Program-made: the position numbers and the translations under genes | Assembly (NCBI GenBank): GCA_001803235.1 | Contig: MHBL01000432.1 | Location: 1-64,000, forward strand | Length of the DNA stretch: 64,000 nt | Direction of reading: 5' to 3' | Source: Lentisphaerae bacterium RIFOXYA12_64_32 | Lineage (GTDB): Bacteria > Verrucomicrobiota > Lentisphaeria > Oligosphaerales > YB12-FULL-65-16 | In this document: positions 52,756 through 60,758 of the stretch, piece after piece | Position numbering within the stretch: position 1 is the first letter of the stretch | Layout: each line of letters opens with the position of its first letter | The notes under the pieces: generated by a model | The model's input: the letters and a program-made list of their open reading frames with translations, nothing else | What the model was told of the DNA's origin: nothing | Database searches by the model: none

Positions 52756-53988
52756 CTAGGGGTAATGTAGCAGGTCAAAGCGCAACTGGTTGAGTGCGGC
52801 GGCGGCGGCGCGTTGTCGAACCGTCTCGCGACTGCCAGGGAAGAGGTGCCGCTGGACTCGGCGGTGTTCGCGGACGCCGGTGCCGATGAAGACGAGCCCG
52901 ACGGGTTTTTCCGCACTGCCGCCGTCGGGTCCTGCGATGCCGGTGATGGCGATAGCGGCATCCACATCGGGCCGAGACAGCAGGCCGTCGAGCATTTCCG
53001 CGGCGGTGGCGGCACTGACGGCCCCGTGCTGGGCGAGTGTTTCGGGGCGCACGCTGAGGAGCGCGGTTTTCCACTCGTTCGCGTAGGTGACCAGAGCACC
53101 GCGGAAGAAGTCGGAGGCGCCGGGCCGGTCGGTGAGCAGGGCGCCGAGGGCGCCGCCGGTACACGACTCGGCGGTGGCCAGCGACCAACGTCGCTCGCGG
53201 AGCAGGTTGCCAACGGCCTCGACCATGCCGCTGCAGCCGGGCGGGAGGGCGGCTTCGCCCAGTTCGTTGCGCACCTGCCGCTCGGCGTCCGCCAATGATG
53301 CGATGGCGACGGGTGGGGCGGTCAGATGCACTTCGACAAGGCCGGGGCGGGCGCAGTAGGCCGGGGTCACGCCGGGACACGCGGCGACGATCCGGTCCAC
53401 GGCGTCGGCGACGGTCGGTTCGGGGACGCCGCAGACACGGATTGAGGCGCTGCAGAGTTCGGGCGGCCAGCCTTGGCGCAGCAACGGGAGCACGGCGTCG
53501 ACAAACATGGGTTTGAGTTCGACCGGGGGGCCGGGCAGCATGACGACAGCCCTGCCGGCGCCGGCAGGGCACCAGAGCCCGGGGGCGGTGCCGTTGGGGT
53601 TGGGCAGTACGGTGGCGCCGGCGGGGACCATGGCCTGGACGCGTGCGGACTGGGGGGTGACTCGGGCGCCGCGCTTCCGCAGGTACGCCTCGATGGTGGC
53701 GAGGACGGTCGCGTCGAGGTGCAGTTTCACGCCCAGGACGTCAGCCACGACGTCGCGGGTGAGGTCGTCCGAGGTGGGGCCCAGGCCGCCAATGGTGATG
53801 ACGAGGTCGGCGTGCTGCAGTTCTTCGCGCACGGCCGCGCCGATCGCGGCGGCGCCGTCGGGGACGCAGACCTCGCGGCGCAGTGCGTAGCCATCACGGC
53901 GCAAGACCTCGCCGATGAAGGCAAGGTTGGTGTTCAGGGTGCCACCGTTCAGCAGTTCGGTACCGGTGCAGATGAGGTGGATGTTCAT
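52756..53988 (-). CDS. cinA: CinA-like protein (MoaB-like domain plus nicotinamide-nucleotide amidase domain)
   Basis: The protein is 410 residues, the full two-domain length. The N-terminal MoaB/MogA-like domain has ICTGTELLNG (6-15) and ITIGGLGPTSDDLTRDVVAD. The C-terminal CinA domain (about 255-405) has SLATAESCTGGALGALLT and AIAITGIAGPDGGSAEKPVG, the motifs of nicotinamide mononucleotide deamidase, which recycles NMN in pyridine nucleotide salvage. It is cytoplasmic. The start at 53988 has no clear Shine-Dalgarno, since GGTTC repeats fill the upstream region. It precedes recA by 187 bp. About 480 bp upstream, beyond four REP-like units, lies an element like the one in the recA promoter. 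Confidence 0.95.
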   Translation of the reverse strand: MNIHLICTGTELLNGGTLNTNLAFIGEVLRRDGYALRREVCVPDGAAAIGAAVREELQHADLVITIGGLGPTSDDLTRDVVADVLGVKLHLDATVLATIEAYLRKRGARVTPQSARVQAMVPAGATVLPNPNGTAPGLWCPAGAGRAVVMLPGPPVELKPMFVDAVLPLLRQGWPPELCSASIRVCGVPEPTVADAVDRIVAACPGVTPAYCARPGLVEVHLTAPPVAIASLADAERQVRNELGEAALPPGCSGMVEAVGNLLRERRWSLATAESCTGGALGALLTDRPGASDFFRGALVTYANEWKTALLSVRPETLAQHGAVSAATAAEMLDGLLSRPDVDAAIAITGIAGPDGGSAEKPVGLVFIGTGVREHRRVQRHLFPGSRETVRQRAAAAALNQLRFDLLHYP

Positions 53989-54142
53989 GGGGAGGTTCGG
54001 GGGTTCAGGGGTTCAGGGGGGGGGACGGACCAAACGGACCAAAACGGACCAAACGGACCGGACGGACGGATTGGATGTGGCGGGTTGTGTTCGGCTGCCG
54101 TCGCGTTGTGGCTGGGTATGATGGTGGTCGATCTCTGAACGT

Positions 54143-54427
54143 CCACGGGGCAAGCCCGTGGCAGGGGGGGACGTGCGGGTACGAATGTCGAGGGGCATGT
54201 GGCGCCAGTCCACGATGTCCGACACGGAGACCACGGGGCAAGCCCGTGGCAGGGGGGGACGTGCGGGTACGAATGTCGAGGGGCATGTGGCGCCAGTCCA
54301 CGATGTCCCGGTACGGGGACCACGGGGCAAGCCCGTGGCAGGGGGGGGGCGGCGGATGCGAATGCCAGGATGTGCGCAGCGGCAGCCTGCGACGGGCGGC
54401 GCGACACCCACGGGGCAAGCCGGTGGC
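54143..54427 (+). repeat. Four REP-like palindromes (family 1) in an ~88-bp tandem
   Basis: CCACGGGGCAAGCCCGTGGC is at 54143, 54231 and 54320. A diverged copy (GCCGGTGGC ending) is at 54408. Linkers share CGTGCGGGTACGAATGTCGA and GGGGCATGTGGCGCCAGTCC. The array is preceded at about 54029-54073 by ACGGACCAAACGGACCAAAA simple repeats. It fills most of the acpS-cinA spacer. Confidence 0.9.
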
Positions 54428-54473
54428 GATTGCCGGACCTTTCCTTGCGGGGACTGTTTTTTCGGGCTAAATC

Positions 54474-54499
54474 CATACATATATTAGTATATTGCAAAT
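54474..54499 (-). promoter_or_regulatory. AT-rich element resembling the recA promoter/operator
   Basis: The plus strand CATACATATATTAGTATATT followed by GCAAAT aligns with the recA element CATACGTTTATTAGTAATAT, then TGTCAAAT, with about 23 of 28 positions alike and two gaps. It lies just past the acpS stop and about 485 bp upstream of cinA, in an otherwise GC-rich region. Minus-strand TTGCAA could be a -35, but the spacing to TATGGA is short. Confidence 0.4.
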
Positions 54500-54527
54500 A
54501 AAACTTCGGAATGGTCGTTTCGGCGCG

Positions 54528-54914
54528 TCAGGTTGGGTCCTTCTCGGCCACGGCGGAGGCGCAGGCCAGTTTGCGTTCGTGACTGATGCTGATGTGGATG
54601 CGGGACACTTTCAAGGTTGAGGCGGTGGCTGCGCCGACCCCGTGCAGGGTGACCTGGGGTTGGCCGTCCGGGCCGCGCAGGACGCGGATATCGGTCCAGC
54701 CGCAGCGGCGACCGATGCCGGTTCCGAGGGCCTTGGCGATGGCCTCTTTGGCGGCCCAGCGTCCGGCATAGTAGGCGGCTTTGCCGGCGCCCGTCGGGGC
54801 TTCGCGGCGTTCCTCGTCGGTAAAGACGTGACCGAGGAACTGGTCGCCGTAGCGGTCGATCGTGCGCTGCATGCGCTCGACCTCGAGCACGTCGACGCCG
54901 ATACCGATGATCAT
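54528..54914 (-). CDS. acpS: Holo-[acyl-carrier-protein] synthase
   Basis: AcpS transfers 4'-phosphopantetheine from coenzyme A to a serine of apo-ACP, activating it for fatty-acid synthesis, in the cytoplasm. The protein is 128 residues, the normal size. The start at 54914 has AGGAG 10 nt upstream. Magnesium/CoA motifs are present: GIGVDVLEVERM near the N-terminus, FTDEER, and GRWAAKEAIAKALGTGIG. The C-terminal IHISISHERKLACASAVA is typical. The gene is isolated by repeat-filled spacers on both sides. Confidence 0.97.
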   Translation of the reverse strand: MIIGIGVDVLEVERMQRTIDRYGDQFLGHVFTDEERREAPTGAGKAAYYAGRWAAKEAIAKALGTGIGRRCGWTDIRVLRGPDGQPQVTLHGVGAATASTLKVSRIHISISHERKLACASAVAEKDPT

Positions 54915-55053
54915 GTTGGTGCGACTCCTATGAGGACGCCACGGGGCGGTAGTGCCGCCGTGATAAAGTTGTCATGGGTGGAGGAGCGCGTCAAGTGGTG
55001 TGGGGACGAATACCAAAATGTATGCACGGCCAGTGCGAGGTTCGACACGGAGA

Positions 55054-55254
55054 CCACGGGGCAAGCCCGTGGCAGGGGGGACAGAGGGGACGAATGCCAA
55101 GATGTATGCACGGCCAGCGCGAGGTTCGACACGGAGACCACGAGGCAAGCCCGTGGCAGGGAGGAGGCAAAGGGGACGGGAGATGCGAATGCCAGGATGT
55201 GTGCAGCGGCAGCCTGCGACGGGCGGCGCGACATCCACGGGGCAAGCCCGTGGC
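55054..55254 (+). repeat. Three REP-like palindromes (family 1) with similar linkers
   Basis: Copies are at 55054, 55138 (CCACGAGGC variant) and 55235. Linkers share AATGCCAAGATGTATGCACG and GCGAGGTTCGACACGGAGA. The last linker (AATGCCAGGATGTGTGCAGC and CGACGGGCGGCGCGACA) also recurs before 54408. This accounts for most of the 388-bp spacer between the transglutaminase gene and acpS. Confidence 0.9.
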
Positions 55255-55302
55255 AGGGGGGGGTAGTGTCGCCTGCGCATGGCCGCCCCGGGAGCGGCAC
55301 TT

Positions 55303-57852
55303 TCAGCCTGCCGCCCGCAGTCCCGCCAGCACATGGTCGCGGAGGTTGGTGACGGCGAGGAGAGTTTTTTCCGATTCGCTCCTGCCGATCGGGGCGCCGC
55401 TGTACAGATAGCGGGCGAACGCGCCTGCGATGAGGCTGAGGTCGGCCGCCAGTGCGGGATCGCGCGCGCCACAGGTCTGGGCGTATTCGAGCAGATCCTG
55501 GCTGACTGGCCGTTCGTGCCTGGCCTGGCGAAGGAGTTCGCAGGTCAGGGCGTAGCACTGGGCGACGACGCGCCCCGGGTCGGGGTCGGCGCCTTGTTCG
55601 AGGGCGGCCCAGAATTTTGCGCAGCGTCGTCGGCACCGCCACTCGGCGAGGCGCCGACGGATGGCGTGGCGTTTGAGGAACAGCCCGACGGCCAATGCGA
55701 CCAGGGCGGCAACGGTCGCCCAGACGCCGGGGCCGAGATTTCGGAGGTACTCGCGCATCCTCCGTGCCGTATCGCTGAGGCGGCCGCTGAAGGCCTTCAG
55801 CCACTGTGTGAGCGCGGTTCGCACACGCTGGATTTTGCCTTTGAGCCAATCCTTGGCTTCGGCGGCGGCGGCGCGGCTCAAGGCTGCGGGGGTGGGTGCC
55901 ACGGTGGGCGCTTCGGCTGAGGCGCGGCGGTACACCTTGTCGTAGGCGGCCGAGACGGCGCTTTGCTTCTGTGGCGTCTGGGCCTGCTGCTGTGCGGCGG
56001 CGGCGGCGGCCGCAGCGGCGGGGGACTGGGCGCGCGGGATGGCGAGTTCGGGGGGGAAAGCGGACCATTCGTCGCCGAACGGGTCCATGAAGCTGCCCAC
56101 CAGGGACGGGGTTGTCTGGAGTTGGAGTTGGCCGGGCGGGACGCCGTCGAAGGTGAGCCAGCCGCAGTGTTCGACGAAGATCTGAGTCCACGCATGCCCG
56201 TGGTACTCGTAGACTTCAAAGCAGCCGGTGAGCACGTTGTAATTGCCGGGCGAGAAGCCTGTAGCCAGCCGAGCGGGCAGGCCGACGGCGCGGGACATGA
56301 CGGTGAGGGCCTGGGCGAAGTGCTGGCAGTAGCCTTCCTTGCTCTCGAACAGGAACCAGTCGACGACCTCCGCATGGGGCGGGACGGGCGGGGTGTTGAG
56401 GTTGTATTTGCAGTTGGCGCGCAGCCAGTCGCGGAGGGCCAGGGCTTTCTGCAGTGGCGTCGGCGTCTTGGCGGTGATGTCGCGGGCCAAGTTCTGGACG
56501 CGTTCGGAGATCACGCCTTTGGGGAGGGTGAGGAAAGGCGCCTTGTCCGAGTCGCGCAGTTCGGGGAGGCGCCGGGTTCCCGGCGCGCCCGTGCCGCCTT
56601 TCGCGCCCGCACTGGGTTGCCACACCGCGTTCGGATAGACGGACGGGACAGAGGACTGGCAGGTGTAGCGCCAGGGCAGTTCCGGTTTGGGGCCGATGAT
56701 GGTGGCGCCGTAGGTGTGACAGGTCCAGAACCGCTGTCCCGGGGGCGGTGCGGAACCGGCCAGGCGCGGGTCGGGGATGCCCACGCCCCAGGAGTACTGG
56801 TAGGCGCGGAAGGCGCCGAACAGGCGTCGCGACAGGGCTTTTTCGATGGAGAACGACTGGGGGATACGTTGCCAGCTCGGGGCGTAGGGGAAGAGCGGGC
56901 GGTCGAGGGGGCCCTGCTCGCGCTTCAGCAGCGGCGAGGTCTGCCAAACCTTGCCGTCATACTTGTCATAGAGCTGTCCGAGCCAGTAGAGTTTGGCTGG
57001 GGCCCGGACACGGAACACGAGGTCCTGGCCCATGGCCGCGCCGCTGCCGAGTCCTTCGCGGGCGTCGAACTCTTTCTCGCCGTAATCCGCATCGAGGACC
57101 TTGTCGGCATCACGCGAGAGCATGGATGGCATGTTGCCGTCGTTGGTGGTGAGGGCGGCGTCCTGGGCTGGCGTCGAGCCGTAGGCGGCGCCGACCCAGT
57201 TGCGCCAGAGCATGGGGAATTCCTGTTCCTGAGTGGTTTCGAACGAGACGGGGACAACGCCGACGGAGCGGCCCTGGGGCAGTGGGCAGAAGGTCATGAT
57301 GACGGCGCAGAAGGTGACGAAGCCCAGGAAGTGCAAGGCCGGGTGGAGCCAGTCGGCGCGGTTTCGGCGCTTGGTGATCCAGGGTTGGCGCGGATCGCCG
57401 GAGAGCCAGGAGGTGCGGGTCTGGTAGAGGATGAGCATGGCGAACACGCCGTACAGGATGAGCGCAGGCAGGTAGACGGAGCGGCTGGGGGTGATGCCGC
57501 CGTAGCCCACCAGGATGAAGGCGATCATGGCGAGGAGCCCGTACTCGTGCTGCAGTCCGGCGATGATGAGGGCAAACCCGAACAGGGCCGTGGACTCGAC
57601 CAGCACCAGGTCCAGAGCGACGACGGGGAAGCGATAGTAGCCCCAGGCTGCGGCACCGACGCCGATCAGGCCCTGGAGGACCTGCCAGAACCAGGCGGGC
57701 ACGAAGCGCCGCGGCAATCGGGCGACCAGCGCGACGGGGAAGAGCGCCAGCAGAATGCACAGGGTCAGCGTGGGTTGGCCCTTCTGCCAAAGGCCAGCCA
57801 TCACGCTGATGGTGTACAGCGCCAGGTATGTGCATTCCAGACGGAGTGGCAT
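55303..57852 (-). CDS. Membrane transglutaminase-like cysteine protein (DUF3488/transglutaminase-core type, 849 aa)
   Basis: Residues 1-200 hold about six transmembrane helices (for example VALDLVLVESTALFGFALII and YLPALILYGVFAMLILY). A large exported domain follows, with a transglutaminase core: Cys near 510 in SKEGYCQHFAQALTVMSRAV, His near 552 in YEYHGHAWTQIFVE, and Asp near 568 in WLTFDGVPP, a complete Cys-His-Asp triad. An Ala/Gln-rich linker and one more membrane helix (VWATVAALVALAVGLFLK, about 717-737) precede a cytoplasmic tail. The family is the third member of the MoxR-DUF58-transglutaminase module. Its substrate is unknown, and a protease or crosslinking role in envelope biogenesis is inferred from context. 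No Shine-Dalgarno is visible before 57852. Confidence 0.9.
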   Translation of the reverse strand: MPLRLECTYLALYTISVMAGLWQKGQPTLTLCILLALFPVALVARLPRRFVPAWFWQVLQGLIGVGAAAWGYYRFPVVALDLVLVESTALFGFALIIAGLQHEYGLLAMIAFILVGYGGITPSRSVYLPALILYGVFAMLILYQTRTSWLSGDPRQPWITKRRNRADWLHPALHFLGFVTFCAVIMTFCPLPQGRSVGVVPVSFETTQEQEFPMLWRNWVGAAYGSTPAQDAALTTNDGNMPSMLSRDADKVLDADYGEKEFDAREGLGSGAAMGQDLVFRVRAPAKLYWLGQLYDKYDGKVWQTSPLLKREQGPLDRPLFPYAPSWQRIPQSFSIEKALSRRLFGAFRAYQYSWGVGIPDPRLAGSAPPPGQRFWTCHTYGATIIGPKPELPWRYTCQSSVPSVYPNAVWQPSAGAKGGTGAPGTRRLPELRDSDKAPFLTLPKGVISERVQNLARDITAKTPTPLQKALALRDWLRANCKYNLNTPPVPPHAEVVDWFLFESKEGYCQHFAQALTVMSRAVGLPARLATGFSPGNYNVLTGCFEVYEYHGHAWTQIFVEHCGWLTFDGVPPGQLQLQTTPSLVGSFMDPFGDEWSAFPPELAIPRAQSPAAAAAAAAAQQQAQTPQKQSAVSAAYDKVYRRASAEAPTVAPTPAALSRAAAAEAKDWLKGKIQRVRTALTQWLKAFSGRLSDTARRMREYLRNLGPGVWATVAALVALAVGLFLKRHAIRRRLAEWRCRRRCAKFWAALEQGADPDPGRVVAQCYALTCELLRQARHERPVSQDLLEYAQTCGARDPALAADLSLIAGAFARYLYSGAPIGRSESEKTLLAVTNLRDHVLAGLRAAG

Positions 57853-57930
57853 GGTTGGTTCAGGGGTTCAGGGGTTCAGGGGTTCGGGGGAGTCGAAGGA
57901 ATCGACGGGAACGAGGGAATCGAGGGTGTA
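57853..57930. repeat. Simple direct repeats in the DUF58-transglutaminase spacer
   Basis: Five near-identical GGTTCAGGG-type units (57856-57890) are followed by GAATCGA/GGGAATCGAGGG units. The same two textures occur in the next spacer upstream (59215-59300). Confidence 0.7.
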
Positions 57931-57965
57931 TGTGTCGAAGACTAAACACTTTCTCCTCCGTGCTA

Positions 57966-59198
57966 TCAATCTCCGGTCAGGGCTCGAGCCAGGCCCATGC
58001 CGCGGTGGAGCAGGGACGGCTGGGTTGGTCCTGAGACCCGGCGTCGCGGGGCGACTTCGGCGGCGGGCGCGGCGGGGTCGGGCATGGGGCGCAGGGGCGG
58101 GAATGCTTCGGGCGGGGCGCAGAACCAGCGCACTCCCATTCCCTGCTGCTCGAGCACCCGAAGCGCGTCGCGTGCCGGGTCGGCGGTATCCAGTGTCAGG
58201 CAATAGACAACGGTGTTGCGGGGCAGGCGCATGGCCAGGTCATACGCGACCCGATCGACCGGGATCGGGCCGGCCTTGAGAACGGCCAACTGCAACAGGA
58301 TTTCCTGCAAGGCCTGCGTGGCCAGGCGGGTCGGCATGAGGGTCATGCTCTGGCCGCCGGCGGCGAAGGAGAGGCTGCAGTACAGTCCGGCCATGTGGGT
58401 ACAGATGCTGGCGGCGGCGCGGATCTGGTACTCCAGGTTCGAGCCGATGTCGCGGCTGCTGACGTGGCGTTCGTCGGCGTCGAGGAGAACGGCGACGGAC
58501 ATCACGGCGTTGCGTTCGTACTCCTGGACCATGAGGTGGTGGAACCGGGCGCTGCTCTTCCAATGGATGTGGCGCAGGCCGTCGGTTGGGTTGTACTCGC
58601 GGACGCCGTAGAAGTCCTGGCTGATGCCGGCGGCGCTGACCGGGCTGCCGACGGTGGTGAGGATGGAGTAGCGCAGCGACGGTCTGAGATCGGGCAGTGG
58701 TTCGGTGCCCGGGACGACGACCATTTTCTTGGGGCAGCGGAACGAGCGCTGCTGGCAGAACAGGCCCGCCGGGTCGCCGCTGCGCAGGAAGATACGACTC
58801 AGTTCGAACTCGCCCCGGTGCATGGCGAGGATGCGGCGCTGCACGACGCGCTCCTCGGCAGCGTCGAGGGACTCGACGACGGTACGGGTGGGTTGTTCGA
58901 GCGCGAACGGGCAATGCTCGAGGACGACCAGGGGCTGGCGCGGGCGGTCCAGTTCGTTCTTGACCAGCAGCGGCATGGCCACGGTCTGTCCTGTGGCGGC
59001 GTCACCCACCGGACCGCGGCGGACACTGACCCCGCTGAGCGCCACCAGGGTGCCGCAGAAACTGGCCAGGGCGAGTGCGAACGCGCCGCAGGCGAAGATG
59101 AACGGGAACAGCATGTGGTTCACGACGGCAATGAGGAACCACATCAGTCCGGTCAGCAGGACGAACCATCCTCGAGATGTTGGCCAAATTAGGGGCAT
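57966..59198 (-). CDS. DUF58 domain protein (410 aa)
   Basis: Two N-terminal membrane helices (GWFVLLTGLMWFLIAVV; MLFPFIFACGAFALALASF) precede an extended beta region and the DUF58 signature FYGVREYNPTDGLRHIHWKS then SARFHHLMVQEYE near residues 205-240. The C-terminal half has the vWA-like fold expected for DUF58 (VAVLLDADERHVSS; TVVYCLTLDTADPARD). It sits between the fha-moxR gene (132 bp upstream) and the transglutaminase gene (113 bp downstream), in the classical order. It is a membrane-associated partner of the MoxR ATPase; the exact function in this family is unknown. The start lacks a clear ribosome site. Confidence 0.92.
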   Translation of the reverse strand: MPLIWPTSRGWFVLLTGLMWFLIAVVNHMLFPFIFACGAFALALASFCGTLVALSGVSVRRGPVGDAATGQTVAMPLLVKNELDRPRQPLVVLEHCPFALEQPTRTVVESLDAAEERVVQRRILAMHRGEFELSRIFLRSGDPAGLFCQQRSFRCPKKMVVVPGTEPLPDLRPSLRYSILTTVGSPVSAAGISQDFYGVREYNPTDGLRHIHWKSSARFHHLMVQEYERNAVMSVAVLLDADERHVSSRDIGSNLEYQIRAAASICTHMAGLYCSLSFAAGGQSMTLMPTRLATQALQEILLQLAVLKAGPIPVDRVAYDLAMRLPRNTVVYCLTLDTADPARDALRVLEQQGMGVRWFCAPPEAFPPLRPMPDPAAPAAEVAPRRRVSGPTQPSLLHRGMGLARALTGD

Positions 59199-59214
59199 GG
59201 GGGGGGTGGGGGAA

Positions 59215-59300
59215 GGGTTCGGGGTTCGGGGTTCAGGGTTTGGGGGGTTGGGGGAGTCGAGAGAATCGAGGGAATCGAGGGGGTCGAGGGAATCGAGGGT
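59215..59300. repeat. Simple direct repeats in the moxR-DUF58 spacer
   Basis: GGTTCGGGGTTCGGGGTTCA units are followed by GAATCGAGGGAATCGAGGGG units, matching the texture at 57853-57930. Confidence 0.7.
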
Positions 59301-59330
59301 GCGGATCCTTGCTTCGCGCTTCCGGATGCA

Positions 59331-60632
59331 TCAGGTTTTCTCCCATCGTTCGAGGGGGAACTGGGGCAGGATGGAGTCGACGACCTGCTCGGAGCTTTCC
59401 CACTCGGCGCGGGCCTGGAGTTTGAGGGGCAACCGGTGGCTGAGAACGGCTCGTGCCAGATCGCGGACATCGCGCGGCAGGACGAAGTGACGTCCGTCCA
59501 TGGCGGCGAGGCACTGGCTGGCGCGCATCAGGGCCAGGGACGCACGGGGGCTGGCGCCGTAGGCGAAGGCCGGGTGCTCGCGCGTGGCGTTGACCAGGGT
59601 CACGATGTAATCCTTGACGGCGTCGGAGACGTGCACGGTGCGCACGGCGGCCTGGCACTGGAGGATATCGCCGGCTCGGACCACGTAGGAGATGGTGTTG
59701 ATGGGGTGGGTTTCCACCTGGGTAGTGAGGATTTCCTCTTCGATCTTCTTACTCGGATAGCCCATGCGCAGTCGCATGAGGAAGCGGTCGAGTTGTGCTT
59801 CGGGCAGTGGGTAGGTGCCGTGGAAGTCGACCGGGTTCTGAGTTGCGATGACGAAGAACGGTTTCTGGAGCACGTGTCCGACGCCGTCGACGGTGACCAC
59901 GGCGTCGGACATGCATTCGAGGAGGCTGGACTGCGTTCGGGGCGTGCCGCGGTTGATTTCGTCGGCCAGCACGACATTGGCAAAGACCGGGCCTGGGGCG
60001 AAGGTGAACTCCTTGGTCTTGTCGTCGTAGATATTAACGCCCGAGATGTCGGTTGGCAGCAGATCCGGGGTGAACTGGATACGCTTGAATTCGGTGCGAA
60101 TGGACTTAGCCAGGGCCTGGGCGAGCATGGTCTTGCCGACGCCGGGCACGTCCTCGATGAGGATATGCCCGTCGCTGAGCAGTCCGATCATGACGCGGGC
60201 GATGACGTCGTCCTTGCCTTTGACGACTTTCTGGATATTGGTCTGAACGCTTTTGACGATGGTCTGCAACTGCTCGATCCCGAACGTGCACGGGACGGTA
60301 TCGGCGGCGGAGACCACCTCCTCGGGGCCGGCGTCGCCGTAGTCGACTTCCTCGTAGCGCAGCACGACTTCGCCGAGCTGGATGACGTCCGTGTGTTTGA
60401 CGGGCGTCTCCTTGAGGATCGGCGCGGCGTTGAGGAAGGAGCCGTTGCGGCTGCCAAGGTCTGAAACCGAGACTTGATCGGCCGTACGGCGAATGCGCAC
60501 GTGGTGGCGGGACACACCGCGTCCGGACAGCACCAGGTCATTGTCCGTACCGCGACCGATGGTGGTGTCGCCCTTGGGGATGTGAAATTCGCTGGTGCGC
60601 CGGTATCCTTCCTGGATGACCAGTTTCGGCAT
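59331..60632 (-). CDS. FHA domain fused to a MoxR-type AAA+ ATPase (433 aa)
   Basis: Residues about 1-95 are a forkhead-associated domain (IGRGTDNDLVLSGRGVSRHH, then DLGSRNGSFLN), which binds phosphothreonine peptides. Residues about 115-430 are a MoxR AAA+ ATPase: Walker A EDVPGVGKTMLA near 165, Walker B VVLADEINRGTPRTQSSLLE near 222, and sensor region FFVIATQNPVDFHGTYPLPE followed by AQLDRF. MoxR proteins act as chaperone-like ATPases for maturation of partner complexes. Here the partners are presumably the DUF58 and transglutaminase products encoded downstream. The start has AAGGA 8 nt upstream. A standalone MoxR is about 320 residues, so the FHA fusion is an addition suggesting phospho-dependent control. 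Confidence 0.93.
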   Translation of the reverse strand: MPKLVIQEGYRRTSEFHIPKGDTTIGRGTDNDLVLSGRGVSRHHVRIRRTADQVSVSDLGSRNGSFLNAAPILKETPVKHTDVIQLGEVVLRYEEVDYGDAGPEEVVSAADTVPCTFGIEQLQTIVKSVQTNIQKVVKGKDDVIARVMIGLLSDGHILIEDVPGVGKTMLAQALAKSIRTEFKRIQFTPDLLPTDISGVNIYDDKTKEFTFAPGPVFANVVLADEINRGTPRTQSSLLECMSDAVVTVDGVGHVLQKPFFVIATQNPVDFHGTYPLPEAQLDRFLMRLRMGYPSKKIEEEILTTQVETHPINTISYVVRAGDILQCQAAVRTVHVSDAVKDYIVTLVNATREHPAFAYGASPRASLALMRASQCLAAMDGRHFVLPRDVRDLARAVLSHRLPLKLQARAEWESSEQVVDSILPQFPLERWEKT

Positions 60633-60699
60633 GAGTCGTTCCTTTCTGGGTCCGGCTCGTCCGTGGGCCGTCGCGGCGGCGTCGGGCCGGACTTGTCGG

Positions 60700-60745
60700 A
60701 CGCTTCGAGATCTTCGAGACCATCGAGATCTTCGAGATCTTCGGA
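60700..60745. repeat. Simple direct repeats in the lysS-moxR spacer
   Basis: TTCGAGATC/TTCGAGACCATC units, a GA(T)CTTCGA texture of about five 9-mers, lie between the lysS stop and the fha-moxR ribosome site. Confidence 0.7.
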
Positions 60746-60758
60746 CACGTTGCTGCGC

